A program made the position numbers and the translations under genes. A stretch of DNA of 33,713 nt from Rhodopirellula bahusiensis (GTDB lineage Bacteria > Planctomycetota > Planctomycetia > Pirellulales > Pirellulaceae): contig NZ_NIZW01000047.1 of the NCBI RefSeq assembly GCF_002727185.1, forward strand, positions 1 to 33,713. Direction: 5' to 3'. This document shows, one piece after another, positions 18,052 to 25,670 of this stretch. Positions within the stretch are counted from its first letter, which is position 1, and each line of letters begins with the position of its first letter. The notes under the pieces were generated by a model. That model did no database searches and was not told where the DNA came from. It worked only from the letters and a program-made list of their open reading frames with translations.

Positions 18052-18473
18052 GAAGAAGCTCCGACCAATTCAGTCACCCGCACGCAGAAGTTGTCGTTCA
18101 TGACTAAGACTTCGCCACGTGCGATCAGTCGACCGTTGACGTAAATGTCGACGGGGTCACCGGCTAGCTTGTCCAGAGCAACGACGCTGCCTGCACGTAG
18201 ACGCAGGACTTCTTCGAGTCGCATTTGGGTGCGTCCCAGTTCGATGCGAAGATCCATCTCGACTTCGCCGAGAAGATCGACATCGTGGGCGGCTTCACCG
18301 AGTGAGTTTGGCGAGAGATCGCCAAGGGCGAATGGTCGCGGCACATCGCGTTCGGTGGATTCTTTGTCGCCGGTTGCGGCAGCGAGGGATTGCGATGCTT
18401 CATTGAGCAACGCCTCAATATCATCCGTATTGAGTTGTTCGCTGGATTCCGTTTGATTCTCCGTCTCGCTCAC
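18048..18473 (-). CDS. fliN: Flagellar motor switch protein FliN
   Basis: A 141-residue C-ring protein. The C-terminal SpoA domain spans about 66-138 (LLGEVEMDLRIELGRTQM ... LDKLAGDPVDIYVNGRLIARGEV). An acidic N-terminal tail (about 1-60) precedes it, as in many FliN proteins. Length excludes FliM and FliY, which carry extra domains. It starts with GTG, with GGAG nine bases upstream. The gap to fliL is 16 bp and the stop overlaps the fliO start. Together with FliM it would bind CheY-P and set rotation direction; no fliM is present here. Confidence 0.93.
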   Translation of the reverse strand: MSETENQTESSEQLNTDDIEALLNEASQSLAAATGDKESTERDVPRPFALGDLSPNSLGEAAHDVDLLGEVEMDLRIELGRTQMRLEEVLRLRAGSVVALDKLAGDPVDIYVNGRLIARGEVLVMNDNFCVRVTELVGASS

Positions 18474-18489
18474 GATCGTGCACTCCGTG

Positions 18490-19047
18490 TCACTCCTCGA
18501 TCAGCTGGAATTCGTGAAACCCGACACCCAGCAATAAATCTTCATCCAGAAGATGGTTACATGTCGTCAAAATTCGACGCTGTAGCAAGCCCAATTGGTT
18601 TTCGGTGAGCTCATTCAGTTCGCTGTTTCGGATCTTCATTCGGATCGCATGACGAAGACGGCCCTTCTTGGAGTCGAACTCCTTCGTCATTTTATCGCGG
18701 TTTTTCTTGCGAATCAGCCCGTAGAGCCTCAATTCCACTCGGAAAGACCGTTCGGTTTCGATCGGGCTGAAGGTCTCACCGAACGCACCCAAATCAAATT
18801 CGATTTCTTGATTTTCGTCGGACTGTTCCTGTTCAGCCTTCTCGGCACCCTCTTGAACCGATTGAATCAGTTCCGCTTCTGCGAGGGCGCTGACCTGTTC
18901 TGCACTCGGGACGAGGAAGAAGAACATTCCTGTTTCGAGGACGACCACCATTCCCACGAACAGAACGATCAGACTGGTGTTACTGCGAGGTTTTGCCGGA
19001 GCATCCTCGAGTTCAGGTTTGTCGTCGGTTTTGTTTTCGTCGGCCAT
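18490..19047 (-). CDS. fliL: Flagellar basal body-associated protein FliL
   Basis: A 185-residue single-pass inner-membrane protein. An acidic and lysine-rich cytoplasmic N-terminus is followed by a membrane helix at about 24-47 and an acidic linker rich in glutamate and glutamine. The periplasmic domain contains SFRVELRLYGLI and a C-terminal stretch ending LLLGVGFHEFQLIEE. FliL rings surround the stator and modulate motor torque. It sits between motB and fliN, the expected place in spirochaete- and Gram-positive-like operons, with a 9-bp gap to motB. Confidence 0.88.
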   Translation of the reverse strand: MADENKTDDKPELEDAPAKPRSNTSLIVLFVGMVVVLETGMFFFLVPSAEQVSALAEAELIQSVQEGAEKAEQEQSDENQEIEFDLGAFGETFSPIETERSFRVELRLYGLIRKKNRDKMTKEFDSKKGRLRHAIRMKIRNSELNELTENQLGLLQRRILTTCNHLLDEDLLLGVGFHEFQLIEE

Positions 19048-19056
19048 CGGATTGTC

Positions 19057-19812
19057 TTAAGCCTGAGGACTTTGGTCGTTGGAGTCGGAATCGGAGGTCC
19101 CTTTGGGGTCCTCCACTGTTTCATCGAGCAGGAACACTTCGACACGCGAGTCGTTGCCGAATTTGGTGATCGTTGCGTTGCGGGTGATTGGTTCGGTTGC
19201 TTCGGCTGAGGAGACTCGGAAACGGTCCGAGGCGATCCCTTGCTTGGAAACCAAGTAGCGTTTGACGGCAGCGGCACGACGAATGGCCAACAACATGGCC
19301 TCATCGGTTCCAACGGTACGAGCGGCAAACTCTGCCGAAACGTGACCACGGACTTCAATGCGTTGTGGCTTGCCACGAAGTTGTTGGGCGGTTTGTTCCA
19401 AAATGCGTTGGCTGGCGGGAGTCAGCAGATCGCTGCCGACTTCAAAGAACACGACGCTGCCAACCGCGGTCATGTGACCTGGCCGAACAATACGAACGTG
19501 ATGCTCTTCTCCAATCGGAGCCTTTTCAGGAACGCCACCTCGAGCGGTGTCCTTTTTCTTGGCTCGGCCAGTGGTCGAGAGAACGGAGAATTCCATCGAA
19601 CGCGGTTTCGCATCGCCTGGTGCCAACGCTTCGAGTGTGCGTTTGTAGCCAAACTGTTGCTGCATTGAATCGACGAGCGCTTGATAGGTTTCCTCTTCTT
19701 TGATCTCACTGAGCGAGACCAACATGATGAAGAACGTCAAAAGCAAACTCATCATGTCGCCGAACGTGACAACCCATTCGGGAATGCCGATTTCTTCTGG
19801 TTCATCGTCCAT
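19057..19812 (-). CDS. motB: Flagellar stator protein MotB
   Basis: A 251-residue stator subunit. The sequence EWVVTFGDMMSLLLTFFIML at 12-31 is the single membrane helix with the proton-carrying aspartate at D19. Residues about 115-235 form an OmpA/MotB peptidoglycan-binding domain (VFFEVGSDLL ... RIEVRGHVS ... NDSRVEVFLLDE). The C-terminus is acidic and serine-rich. Its ATG shares a base with the motA stop (TAATG), indicating tight coupling with its partner. The aspartate with flanking W and DMM fits a proton-driven MotB, although the coupling ion cannot be read reliably from sequence alone. Confidence 0.95.
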   Translation of the reverse strand: MDDEPEEIGIPEWVVTFGDMMSLLLTFFIMLVSLSEIKEEETYQALVDSMQQQFGYKRTLEALAPGDAKPRSMEFSVLSTTGRAKKKDTARGGVPEKAPIGEEHHVRIVRPGHMTAVGSVVFFEVGSDLLTPASQRILEQTAQQLRGKPQRIEVRGHVSAEFAARTVGTDEAMLLAIRRAAAVKRYLVSKQGIASDRFRVSSAEATEPITRNATITKFGNDSRVEVFLLDETVEDPKGTSDSDSNDQSPQA

Positions 19813-20573
19813 TACTGCAGTTCCCTTTGTTTGGCTGGCAGATAGGTCTGCAGTTTCTGGTCAATCGCTCGCGGGCTTTCACCGGACTGAATCGCCATGA
19901 CGCCACGGATGGCGATTTCCATGCTGAGTTGTTCGTTGCGGCTCATCAGCCCCAGCTTTTCAGCGAAGGGGCTGAAGAACACGTTGGCCACGATGGCTCC
20001 GTACAGCGTCGTGATCAGTGCGACCGCCATACCGGCTCCAATTCCCGAAGGATCGGACATGTCTTGGAGCATCATGATCAGTCCCATCAGCGTCCCGATC
20101 ATCCCGTACGCCGGAGCGAATCGACCGAGTTGATCCATGATGGATTTGCCTTCGCGGTGACGCATCGCCATCCCAGCGACTTCGGTGCGAAGGACTTCTT
20201 CCACGATCTCGGGTGCCGTTCCGTCGACTGCCATTTGCAGTCCGGTCTTCACGAGTGAGTTGTTGATCTCGCCGATCTTTGATTCCAAAGCCAGTAATCC
20301 ATCACGGCGTGCGATCTCTGCGAGTTCGACGATTGATTTAATCAAAGCCAGACGATCTTCGCCTTTGTTCAAGATGACTTTCAATGCGATGATCGGGCTC
20401 TTCAAAATCGATCCCATTGGGAAGCAGATCAAAGCAGCCGCGAATGCACCCCCGACCACCACCAATCCTGATGGGATGTCGATGAAGGCGGAGAACGGTG
20501 CGTTACCCAAGAGGATAGAGACGAGGATCAAACCGATTGCGAAAATCAGGCCGAGCAGACTGGCGATGTCCAT
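19812..20573 (-). CDS. motA: Flagellar stator protein MotA
   Basis: A 253-residue four-helix inner-membrane stator protein. It shows the N-terminal IASLLGLIFAIGLILVSI helix, the conserved cytoplasmic segment EIARRDGLLALE, and the helix 3-4 region DPSGIGAGMAVALITTLYGA, with the conserved proline and the glycine-rich ion-channel face. Together with MotB it forms the ring that drives rotation. It follows flbD after 18 bp and is coupled to motB by a TAATG overlap. ExbB/TolQ proteins are related but lack this spacing and context. Confidence 0.95.
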   Translation of the reverse strand: MDIASLLGLIFAIGLILVSILLGNAPFSAFIDIPSGLVVVGGAFAAALICFPMGSILKSPIIALKVILNKGEDRLALIKSIVELAEIARRDGLLALESKIGEINNSLVKTGLQMAVDGTAPEIVEEVLRTEVAGMAMRHREGKSIMDQLGRFAPAYGMIGTLMGLIMMLQDMSDPSGIGAGMAVALITTLYGAIVANVFFSPFAEKLGLMSRNEQLSMEIAIRGVMAIQSGESPRAIDQKLQTYLPAKQRELQ

Positions 20574-20591
20574 TGGATTGGTTTCTTCGTT

Positions 20592-20837
20592 CTAGGAAGT
20601 CGTGTGTGGGATGGAATCCGTTGGTGCTGAACCAAGCGTGGTTGGCATCGGCGGCAGGAAATGTTTGCGTTGTTGATATTCGATGGATCGGTCGACGACC
20701 TCGTCCATCGTTTCCCTGACTGCCAGCCGTTCGCCGTTGTTCAAGGTGACAAAGGTGTCACCGCGTCGTTCGACGTATCGAATCAGCTCGGCGTTGAGAA
20801 CGAAGGCTTCGCCGTCGAGTCGAGTGAGCTTGATCAT
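20592..20837 (-). CDS. flbD: Flagellar protein FlbD
   Basis: An 81-residue protein beginning MIKLTRLDGEAFVLNAELI and continuing with RYVERRGDTFVTLNNGERL, a close fit to the small FlbD/SwrD family found beside motA in spirochaetes and Firmicutes, where SwrD raises stator torque. The ATG at 20837 is used because the family starts there and a GGGGGA stretch lies about eight bases upstream; the open frame continues to 21029 without family resemblance. It is the first gene of the flbD-motA-motB-fliL-fliN-fliO operon, so the operon promoter should lie upstream of it on the minus strand. Residues after about 62 form a proline-rich tail not typical of the family. Confidence 0.88.
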   Translation of the reverse strand: MIKLTRLDGEAFVLNAELIRYVERRGDTFVTLNNGERLAVRETMDEVVDRSIEYQQRKHFLPPMPTTLGSAPTDSIPHTTS

Positions 20838-21178
20838 GTTTGGCGTCCCCCGCGGTTTCTGTGGACCATTCGCGTTTGCGATTGCCTCTGTCGATCGACA
20901 CCGTGCTGCCAATCGAACTTGGTCTGCTGAAAGGTAGGTCACGTTAGTGGACATGCGGCAACAGCCGGTTGATTCCTGGGGTGTTTTCGCAACACACCCG
21001 AGAAACCGGAACAATCGATTCAATCGCAACCGAGCGAGTTGTCGGATGTTGCCAAACGCCTTCGCAAAGCCAACTGAGTGTTGGATGAGGCCAAAAAGAA
21101 ACGCCGCGAAAGCAAACTGCTTTCGCGGCGTCAGGAAGATTTGGTTGAGTCGATGTGACTCAGGTGCCAGGTTCTAGC
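20838..21178. other. Intergenic region between flbD and the LuxC-like gene
   Basis: About 340 bp. It should contain the promoter of the flagellar operon (minus strand, nearer 20838) and holds the terminator of the LuxC-like gene at 21101-21131. No sigma54-type or sigma28-type promoter could be recognised by eye, and no gene is supported. Confidence 0.5.
21095..21131 (-). terminator. Rho-independent terminator after the LuxC-like gene
   Basis: Bases 21101-21114 pair perfectly with 21118-21131 (14 bp, GC-rich) around a three-base loop. Read on the minus strand, the stem is followed by TTCTTTTTGG, giving a U-run. It lies 48 bp past the stop of the LuxC-like gene and so ends that transcription unit ahead of the flagellar operon. 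Confidence 0.9.
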
Positions 21179-22618
21179 TCAAACGTTGGCTGTGGCCGGC
21201 ATCGGTGCGATCTGATACGCGCGGTTGGCGAACAAGAACTCAATGATGTTGCCTTCGTGAGGCTGCAACCAATTCAAGCGGTTGGTGGGCAATGGTCCGA
21301 TGTTCAGTCGGTCGATGTCCACGCACCGTGATGCGGCTTGGATGAATTTCTCGTCCGATGTGATCACCGTGCCGATCAGGCTGGTGCCGATCCGAGAGAG
21401 CATTTGGTCCTGCGGGCACTCGACGACGCTGACGAATGGGAACATGTATTCTTTCGCCGCGACACCTCGGTCAGGCGAATCAGCGTGAACGACCATCGGA
21501 CGAAGGTAGGCACAGTGATCACGTTCGATCAGCTTCTCACCGTACTCGGCCGTCATGTCCGTCACACCACTCTCGGCCAAGTCCTGTTGAACCATCGCGT
21601 AAGTTCCGGTTGCCATGGCAGGAACGGTGAAGGCTGCCAACTGGGCCTCGGGGTCGCTTGGTGGGCGAACATCGACTGGTCCGATTCGCTCCGCGATCGC
21701 AGCTGCGATTTCTCGTGTATGACGACTGGCCCAGATGCCGGAGCAGTTGATGCAACTGCGACCGGAATTGCTCAGCACACTTTCCACCATCACATCCAAG
21801 AACATCTCCCAATCGTCGACGATGTCGTCGCCGAGCAAGATCTTGGAGAATCCAGGACCATGCGGTTGAACCTTTGGGTTGCCCGCGTGTTGAGCGATCG
21901 TTTGGGCGCTGCCGAAGATCATGCTGCGTGCGGTCTTGGCCATGATGGCTCCGCCCGCGTCGTGTCCACCGGGGTACAAACCAAATGCGGCCGATGGAAC
22001 GCCGGCTTCGATGAAGGCGGAGACCATTCGGTATGGCGTCCAAGGTTCTTGCGAACCGGGTTTGAGAGCCAACCCGATTTGCATTGGGATCGCTGGCAAC
22101 CAAAGCGTATGAACGCCAGGTGAGTTGTTCGGCAGGATGGCACCCAAGATCGGTGTCTGTGCTTGATAGCTCACGGTGACGCCGCGGCCTTCTTCTCCGT
22201 AGCCCTTCGACAGAATCGAAAGGTCCAATCCACGGGTCAAACAGTCCAAGATCTGTTCCATGTTGCTGAGCACGAAACTGTTCTTGGCCATGTTGGACTG
22301 GCACATGTGCTCGGGCAATCCCGTGCTAGCCGATTGTTGATGAATGAAATCGTCAACGGTTTGCTGCGAGTCGCCAACCGTCAATGTCTCTTTCTCGAAC
22401 AGTTCGGCGGCCTTTCGGCACATCTGCAGCAGTTCGTTGGTGGGAACTTCGAGGAGCGCTTCGCGAGCTTTATGGGCCACTCGCAAATCGCGGCCAACGA
22501 TTCCGCCGCCGACTGTTCCGATGCGTGCGATCGGTTCACCCGTATCAAAGTGAACGACGTCGTTGAACTCGAGGGACTCGTATTGTTTGCCCCAGCGAAG
22601 AGGATTCAGTGTGATCAT
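21179..22618 (-). CDS. LuxC/aldehyde-dehydrogenase-fold acyl reductase
   Basis: A 479-residue protein with the aldehyde dehydrogenase fold: an NAD(P)-binding region with LGAILPNNSPGVHTLW and LALKPGSQEPWTPYRM, EAGVPSAAFGLYPGG, and a catalytic cysteine in NSGRSCINCSG (C289, with C292 nearby). The general-base glutamate of hydrolytic aldehyde dehydrogenases (ELGGK-type motif) is replaced by HGPGFSKI. That is usual in enzymes that reduce acyl thioesters to aldehydes, such as LuxC and CoA-acylating dehydrogenases. It follows the adenylating-enzyme gene by 64 bp. The pair would activate and then reduce a carboxylic acid. The substrate is unknown; no luciferase genes are nearby. An oxidising direction cannot be excluded. 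Confidence 0.78.
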   Translation of the reverse strand: MITLNPLRWGKQYESLEFNDVVHFDTGEPIARIGTVGGGIVGRDLRVAHKAREALLEVPTNELLQMCRKAAELFEKETLTVGDSQQTVDDFIHQQSASTGLPEHMCQSNMAKNSFVLSNMEQILDCLTRGLDLSILSKGYGEEGRGVTVSYQAQTPILGAILPNNSPGVHTLWLPAIPMQIGLALKPGSQEPWTPYRMVSAFIEAGVPSAAFGLYPGGHDAGGAIMAKTARSMIFGSAQTIAQHAGNPKVQPHGPGFSKILLGDDIVDDWEMFLDVMVESVLSNSGRSCINCSGIWASRHTREIAAAIAERIGPVDVRPPSDPEAQLAAFTVPAMATGTYAMVQQDLAESGVTDMTAEYGEKLIERDHCAYLRPMVVHADSPDRGVAAKEYMFPFVSVVECPQDQMLSRIGTSLIGTVITSDEKFIQAASRCVDIDRLNIGPLPTNRLNWLQPHEGNIIEFLFANRAYQIAPMPATANV

Positions 22619-22682
22619 GGATGTCGAATTGAAGTCGGAGGTGGAACGAGGGTGATGTCGATGTGCCGAACGGCAGCGTCAA

Positions 22683-23825
22683 TCAATAGACGCCGACGGT
22701 GGTGGCACTCGCCAATTCGTGGAACGGACGTACGCCGCTGACCCCATCCCAGGGATAGGTGTCAAAAGGCTGTTCGCGTTCGCCTTCGTCACGTTCCATG
22801 AATCCAGGCACAAAGAATTCATCCGTCAGCGTGTAAAGCTTCACGCGGCCCGTTTCTCCGTATCCAACTTTGGCGTTGTAGTCGTCGAACTGAACGACTT
22901 CGGTGACCGCGCGAGGTTGTGGTGCGTAGTAGCTGATCTTGTACCCATCCGCGGCGGTGATGGGTTTGCTGCAAGCGAGCCCCATCAACGTGTTCCCATA
23001 GGTGGGAGTCATGAACACGCCACCTTCATCGGGCGATCCGCCAAGCATTTCTTCCACGGCGAATCGAGTCCACTGAGGTGTGAACTCCGTGCCGCCGGAA
23101 AATATCCCTTTGATGCCGACTTCCGCCAGCGAGGTGCCTTTTTCTTCGAGCCCCTCGTTCAATGATTCAAGCAACTTGGGCGTGGCAAACATGCATTTCA
23201 CGTCATGTCCCGCGGTCAAGATCGTGATGGCCTGATCGATGCAGTGTTTCTTGTACTCTTCGAGGTGGTCCATCCACCCCTTCTTGATCAACTTGACAAC
23301 CCAACGAGGGTCCAGGTCGATGCAGAAACAGATTCCGCCACGGTGCTGTGCGAGGTGTTCCACTGCCAAACGAAGGCGGCGCGGGCCACTGGGGCCGAGC
23401 ATGAGCCAGTTTGACCCTTTCGGGAAATGCTCATCCGGGAGCGTGTCGCTGAACAGCTCGTAATCCTTCCAATGATCCTCGATCACCATTCGGCTTTTGG
23501 GGATTCCGGTCGTCCCGCCCGTTTCGAAAACGTAAACGGGTTTGCCGGCATGACCTTTGGGGACCCAGCGATTGATGGGACCGCCTCGGAGCCATTCGTC
23601 CTCAAAGTGGGGGAACTTCTTCAGGTCATCGAACGATTTCACGTCAGTGAGCGGGTCGAAGTTAAGTTCCGCCTTCTTTTCGAGCCAGAACGGCGATCCC
23701 GTGTCATCGCTGAAGTGCCAATGAACGGTTTTCAGAGTGTGTTCGTTGAGCTGATCGAGTGCCTTTGCCGCGGCGGCTTGGACTTCGGGATTGATTGGGG
23801 CGGGAGCACCTTCAACAAGACTCAT
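22683..23825 (-). CDS. LuxE/PaaK-like acyl-adenylating enzyme
   Basis: A 380-residue member of the ANL adenylating superfamily. The phosphate-binding loop is ETGGTTGIPKSR (101-112), followed by a mid motif FMTPTYGNT (271-279) and the late motif GYGETGRVKLYTLT ... ERDEGE (321-349). The chain ends about 30 residues after the last motif, so the mobile C-terminal domain of phenylacetate-CoA ligases is essentially missing. The size and domain content resemble LuxE acyl-protein synthetase. An AGGA sequence lies just ahead of the ATG. It is the first gene of a two-gene unit with the LuxC-like reductase. It may adenylate a fatty or aromatic acid and pass the acyl group to the reductase. Confidence 0.78.
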   Translation of the reverse strand: MSLVEGAPAPINPEVQAAAAKALDQLNEHTLKTVHWHFSDDTGSPFWLEKKAELNFDPLTDVKSFDDLKKFPHFEDEWLRGGPINRWVPKGHAGKPVYVFETGGTTGIPKSRMVIEDHWKDYELFSDTLPDEHFPKGSNWLMLGPSGPRRLRLAVEHLAQHRGGICFCIDLDPRWVVKLIKKGWMDHLEEYKKHCIDQAITILTAGHDVKCMFATPKLLESLNEGLEEKGTSLAEVGIKGIFSGGTEFTPQWTRFAVEEMLGGSPDEGGVFMTPTYGNTLMGLACSKPITAADGYKISYYAPQPRAVTEVVQFDDYNAKVGYGETGRVKLYTLTDEFFVPGFMERDEGEREQPFDTYPWDGVSGVRPFHELASATTVGVY

Positions 23826-23923
23826 AGGGTCCTCAGGTGGGATTGGGAGAGAGGAGGGAAAGGGATAGGTCTGAGTTTTCTGGTATTATGCCAGAAAGGG
23901 AAGCCGACGACGATCGGCGCACG

Positions 23924-23961
23924 AAAAAAGGCCGCGGGTTGAGACGGTCCCGCGACCTTTT
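23924..23961 (-). terminator. Rho-independent terminator after the secreted Cys/Gly-rich protein gene
   Basis: Bases 23926-23938 pair with 23949-23961 (13 bp, one G-U on the minus-strand RNA) around a ten-base loop. Read on the minus strand the stem runs into TTTTTT. It lies about 30 bp past the stop at 23989. A-rich sequence on the other side could allow some bidirectional use, but no plus-strand gene ends here. Confidence 0.88.
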
Positions 23962-23988
23962 AAGTGAGTCCGAATCGAATGTGATCGA

Positions 23989-25224
23989 TCAGGGAACGAT
24001 TGGGCTGGCAGGTTGTGGTGGGAAGACGTTGTTGTCGTCGTCATCCAGCGAAGCTGCAACGATGCCTAAGCCAGCGAGCGAAGCGATTCCGCCCAGTCCG
24101 CCGCCGAAGCCACCGCCTCCGCCGCCACCAAAGCCGCCTCCGTAGCTACCGCCACCACCGGCGAATCCGCCGCCACCGACAGGGTTTCCGAATGCGTCCA
24201 CTGGATTGCCGAAGGCATCCACTGCACCACCGAAGCCATCTTCCACGATCATGCCATCATCGATGATGGTTTCTTCAACAACGATCGATTCACCGATCAC
24301 AACTTCGTTGCAGGCTTCGATTGCCATTGGCAATGGAGCAACTTGCATTGAAAACTGAGGGCAACAGCAGCAGCAATCGCTGGCCTGTCCGAATCCGACG
24401 AAGGTTTCGCCATTGGCGTTGACCAAAGCGGTTTCGGCGTTGGCGGTTGCTTCGTCAACCAATTCGAAACCAGCCATGCCCATTCCGGACAAACCAATTG
24501 CCAAGATCGAGTATTCGCCGGCATCAACACCAGCGAATTCAAATGATCCGTCACGGTTGCTGACAACACGGTCAACTGTTTCGCCGTCGTGGATCAGGAA
24601 AATGTTCAAGAGTCCAGCATCGGTGAGGCTGCGGCCTTCAGCACCAGCCATGTGGATACGGCCTTTCATGCCACCGTTGGATTGTGCGACGCGGAAGAGG
24701 TTCTCACCAACAACTTGGCTCGAGATTCCCTTCAAGTCAGCCTTGGCGATCGACGTCAGGCTGTCTTTGCCAGCTGGTGGCAAGTAGCGAATGATCGACG
24801 ACTTGATGATCGAGTAGTCGATTCCAGCAGCAGCGATTTCAGCAGTCTTCGGGAACATTTCCGATGAAGCCATGTCGTCGCTGACAACGTGCATTGCACA
24901 GCATGCGAAGATACCGTCGGCACGAGCGGACAGTGCGTAAACGCCAGGAGCCACGCCTGTGAAAGTGAAGTCACCTTCAGCATTGCTCTTCGAACGCAAC
25001 GTTTTGCCCGACGCGTCGGTCATCACGATGGTTGCGTCCGCGATCGTTTCCGATGATCCGTCCGTTGAAGGAAGGATCAGGCGGCCCGAGAGCTCGCCAG
25101 AAACTGCTGGGTTCACCCACTGGGGAACGGTCAGGTGGTCATTCAATTTGACGTTCGAGTCTTGAGCGACGGCGATGGTCATCGTCATCGCGAGCATGCC
25201 AGCGAAGGCAGCAAAGCGTTTCAT
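23989..25224 (-). CDS. Secreted protein with two carboxypeptidase-regulatory-like domains, Cys cluster and Gly-rich tail
   Basis: A 411-residue exported protein. The Sec signal peptide is clear (MKRFAAFAGMLAMTMTIAVA, cut before QD). Two beta-sandwich modules of the carboxypeptidase-regulatory/Cna-B type follow: one at about 35-105 (GRLILPSTDG ... EGDFTFTGVAPGVYALSARA) and one at about 185-250 (GRIHMAGAEG ... DGSFEFAGVDAGEYSILAIG). Then come five consecutive cysteines (284-288), an acidic stretch, a VDAFGNP tandem repeat, and a glycine-rich tail (about 352-385) before the end. The start at 25224 is chosen for the signal peptide; the frame opens nine codons earlier. It is monocistronic, closed by a terminator. 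Function is unknown; a surface or cell-wall role is inferred from its composition. Confidence 0.88.
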   Translation of the reverse strand: MKRFAAFAGMLAMTMTIAVAQDSNVKLNDHLTVPQWVNPAVSGELSGRLILPSTDGSSETIADATIVMTDASGKTLRSKSNAEGDFTFTGVAPGVYALSARADGIFACCAMHVVSDDMASSEMFPKTAEIAAAGIDYSIIKSSIIRYLPPAGKDSLTSIAKADLKGISSQVVGENLFRVAQSNGGMKGRIHMAGAEGRSLTDAGLLNIFLIHDGETVDRVVSNRDGSFEFAGVDAGEYSILAIGLSGMGMAGFELVDEATANAETALVNANGETFVGFGQASDCCCCCPQFSMQVAPLPMAIEACNEVVIGESIVVEETIIDDGMIVEDGFGGAVDAFGNPVDAFGNPVGGGGFAGGGGSYGGGFGGGGGGGFGGGLGGIASLAGLGIVAASLDDDDNNVFPPQPASPIVP

Positions 25225-25670
25225 GGTGTGTCTCTGGTTAGGGTGTCTCAATTGCCTAAAATTCAGTCTTCATTCTGAGCTTTGATGGATTCTCTGCCCA
25301 GACTGCACAACAGTTTTGTTGGAGTCTCCCCAAAAGTCACGGCAAAATCACCGAGAAAATTGAAATCGTGGGAGATTGGGTAAGTTGTGCGAGCAAAGTG
25401 TAGGCAGGATGAGGGGCAGGGACAAGATTTGTTGTGTGAAAGATGCATGAATTGACCAAGCTCAACCCTTACAGCGTTTCTACGCAAGCTTCGGCAGAGA
25501 AAGATGTTCTCGCCAATTGCGAGACACTTCCCCCCTCATCGTTCCTGCTTTGTGGAAAGTCTGTTCGAAACGCGATTTGTGTGATCGCATGTTCACTTTG
25601 GCGGCGTCTCGTTCGCAAATCGCGTCGACAACCGCTTTTCTGAGCCAAAAGTAGCCGGCTCAGCCTCCGA
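25225..25670. other. Intergenic region between the rlmM-like gene and the secreted Cys/Gly-rich protein gene
   Basis: About 445 bp without a supported gene. A short plus-strand frame at 25443-25643 has no domain, no ribosome site and ordinary intergenic composition. A perfect ten-bp inverted repeat (ACGCGATTTG at 25570-25579, its complement at 25616-25625) encloses 36 bases; it lies about 45 bp beyond the rlmM-like stop. It has no U-run and is not called a terminator. The promoter of the secreted protein gene must lie near 25225-25330 but was not identified. Confidence 0.5.

Noticed and set aside
24085..24190. CRISPR-like or satellite repeat suspected from the repeated CCGCCACC pattern
   Set aside because: The pattern is the glycine codon run of the secreted protein read on the other strand; there are no regular spacers.
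25443..25643. 66-codon plus-strand frame with a cysteine-containing middle
   Set aside because: No ribosome site, no recognisable feature, and part of it is the inverted repeat at 25570-25625.
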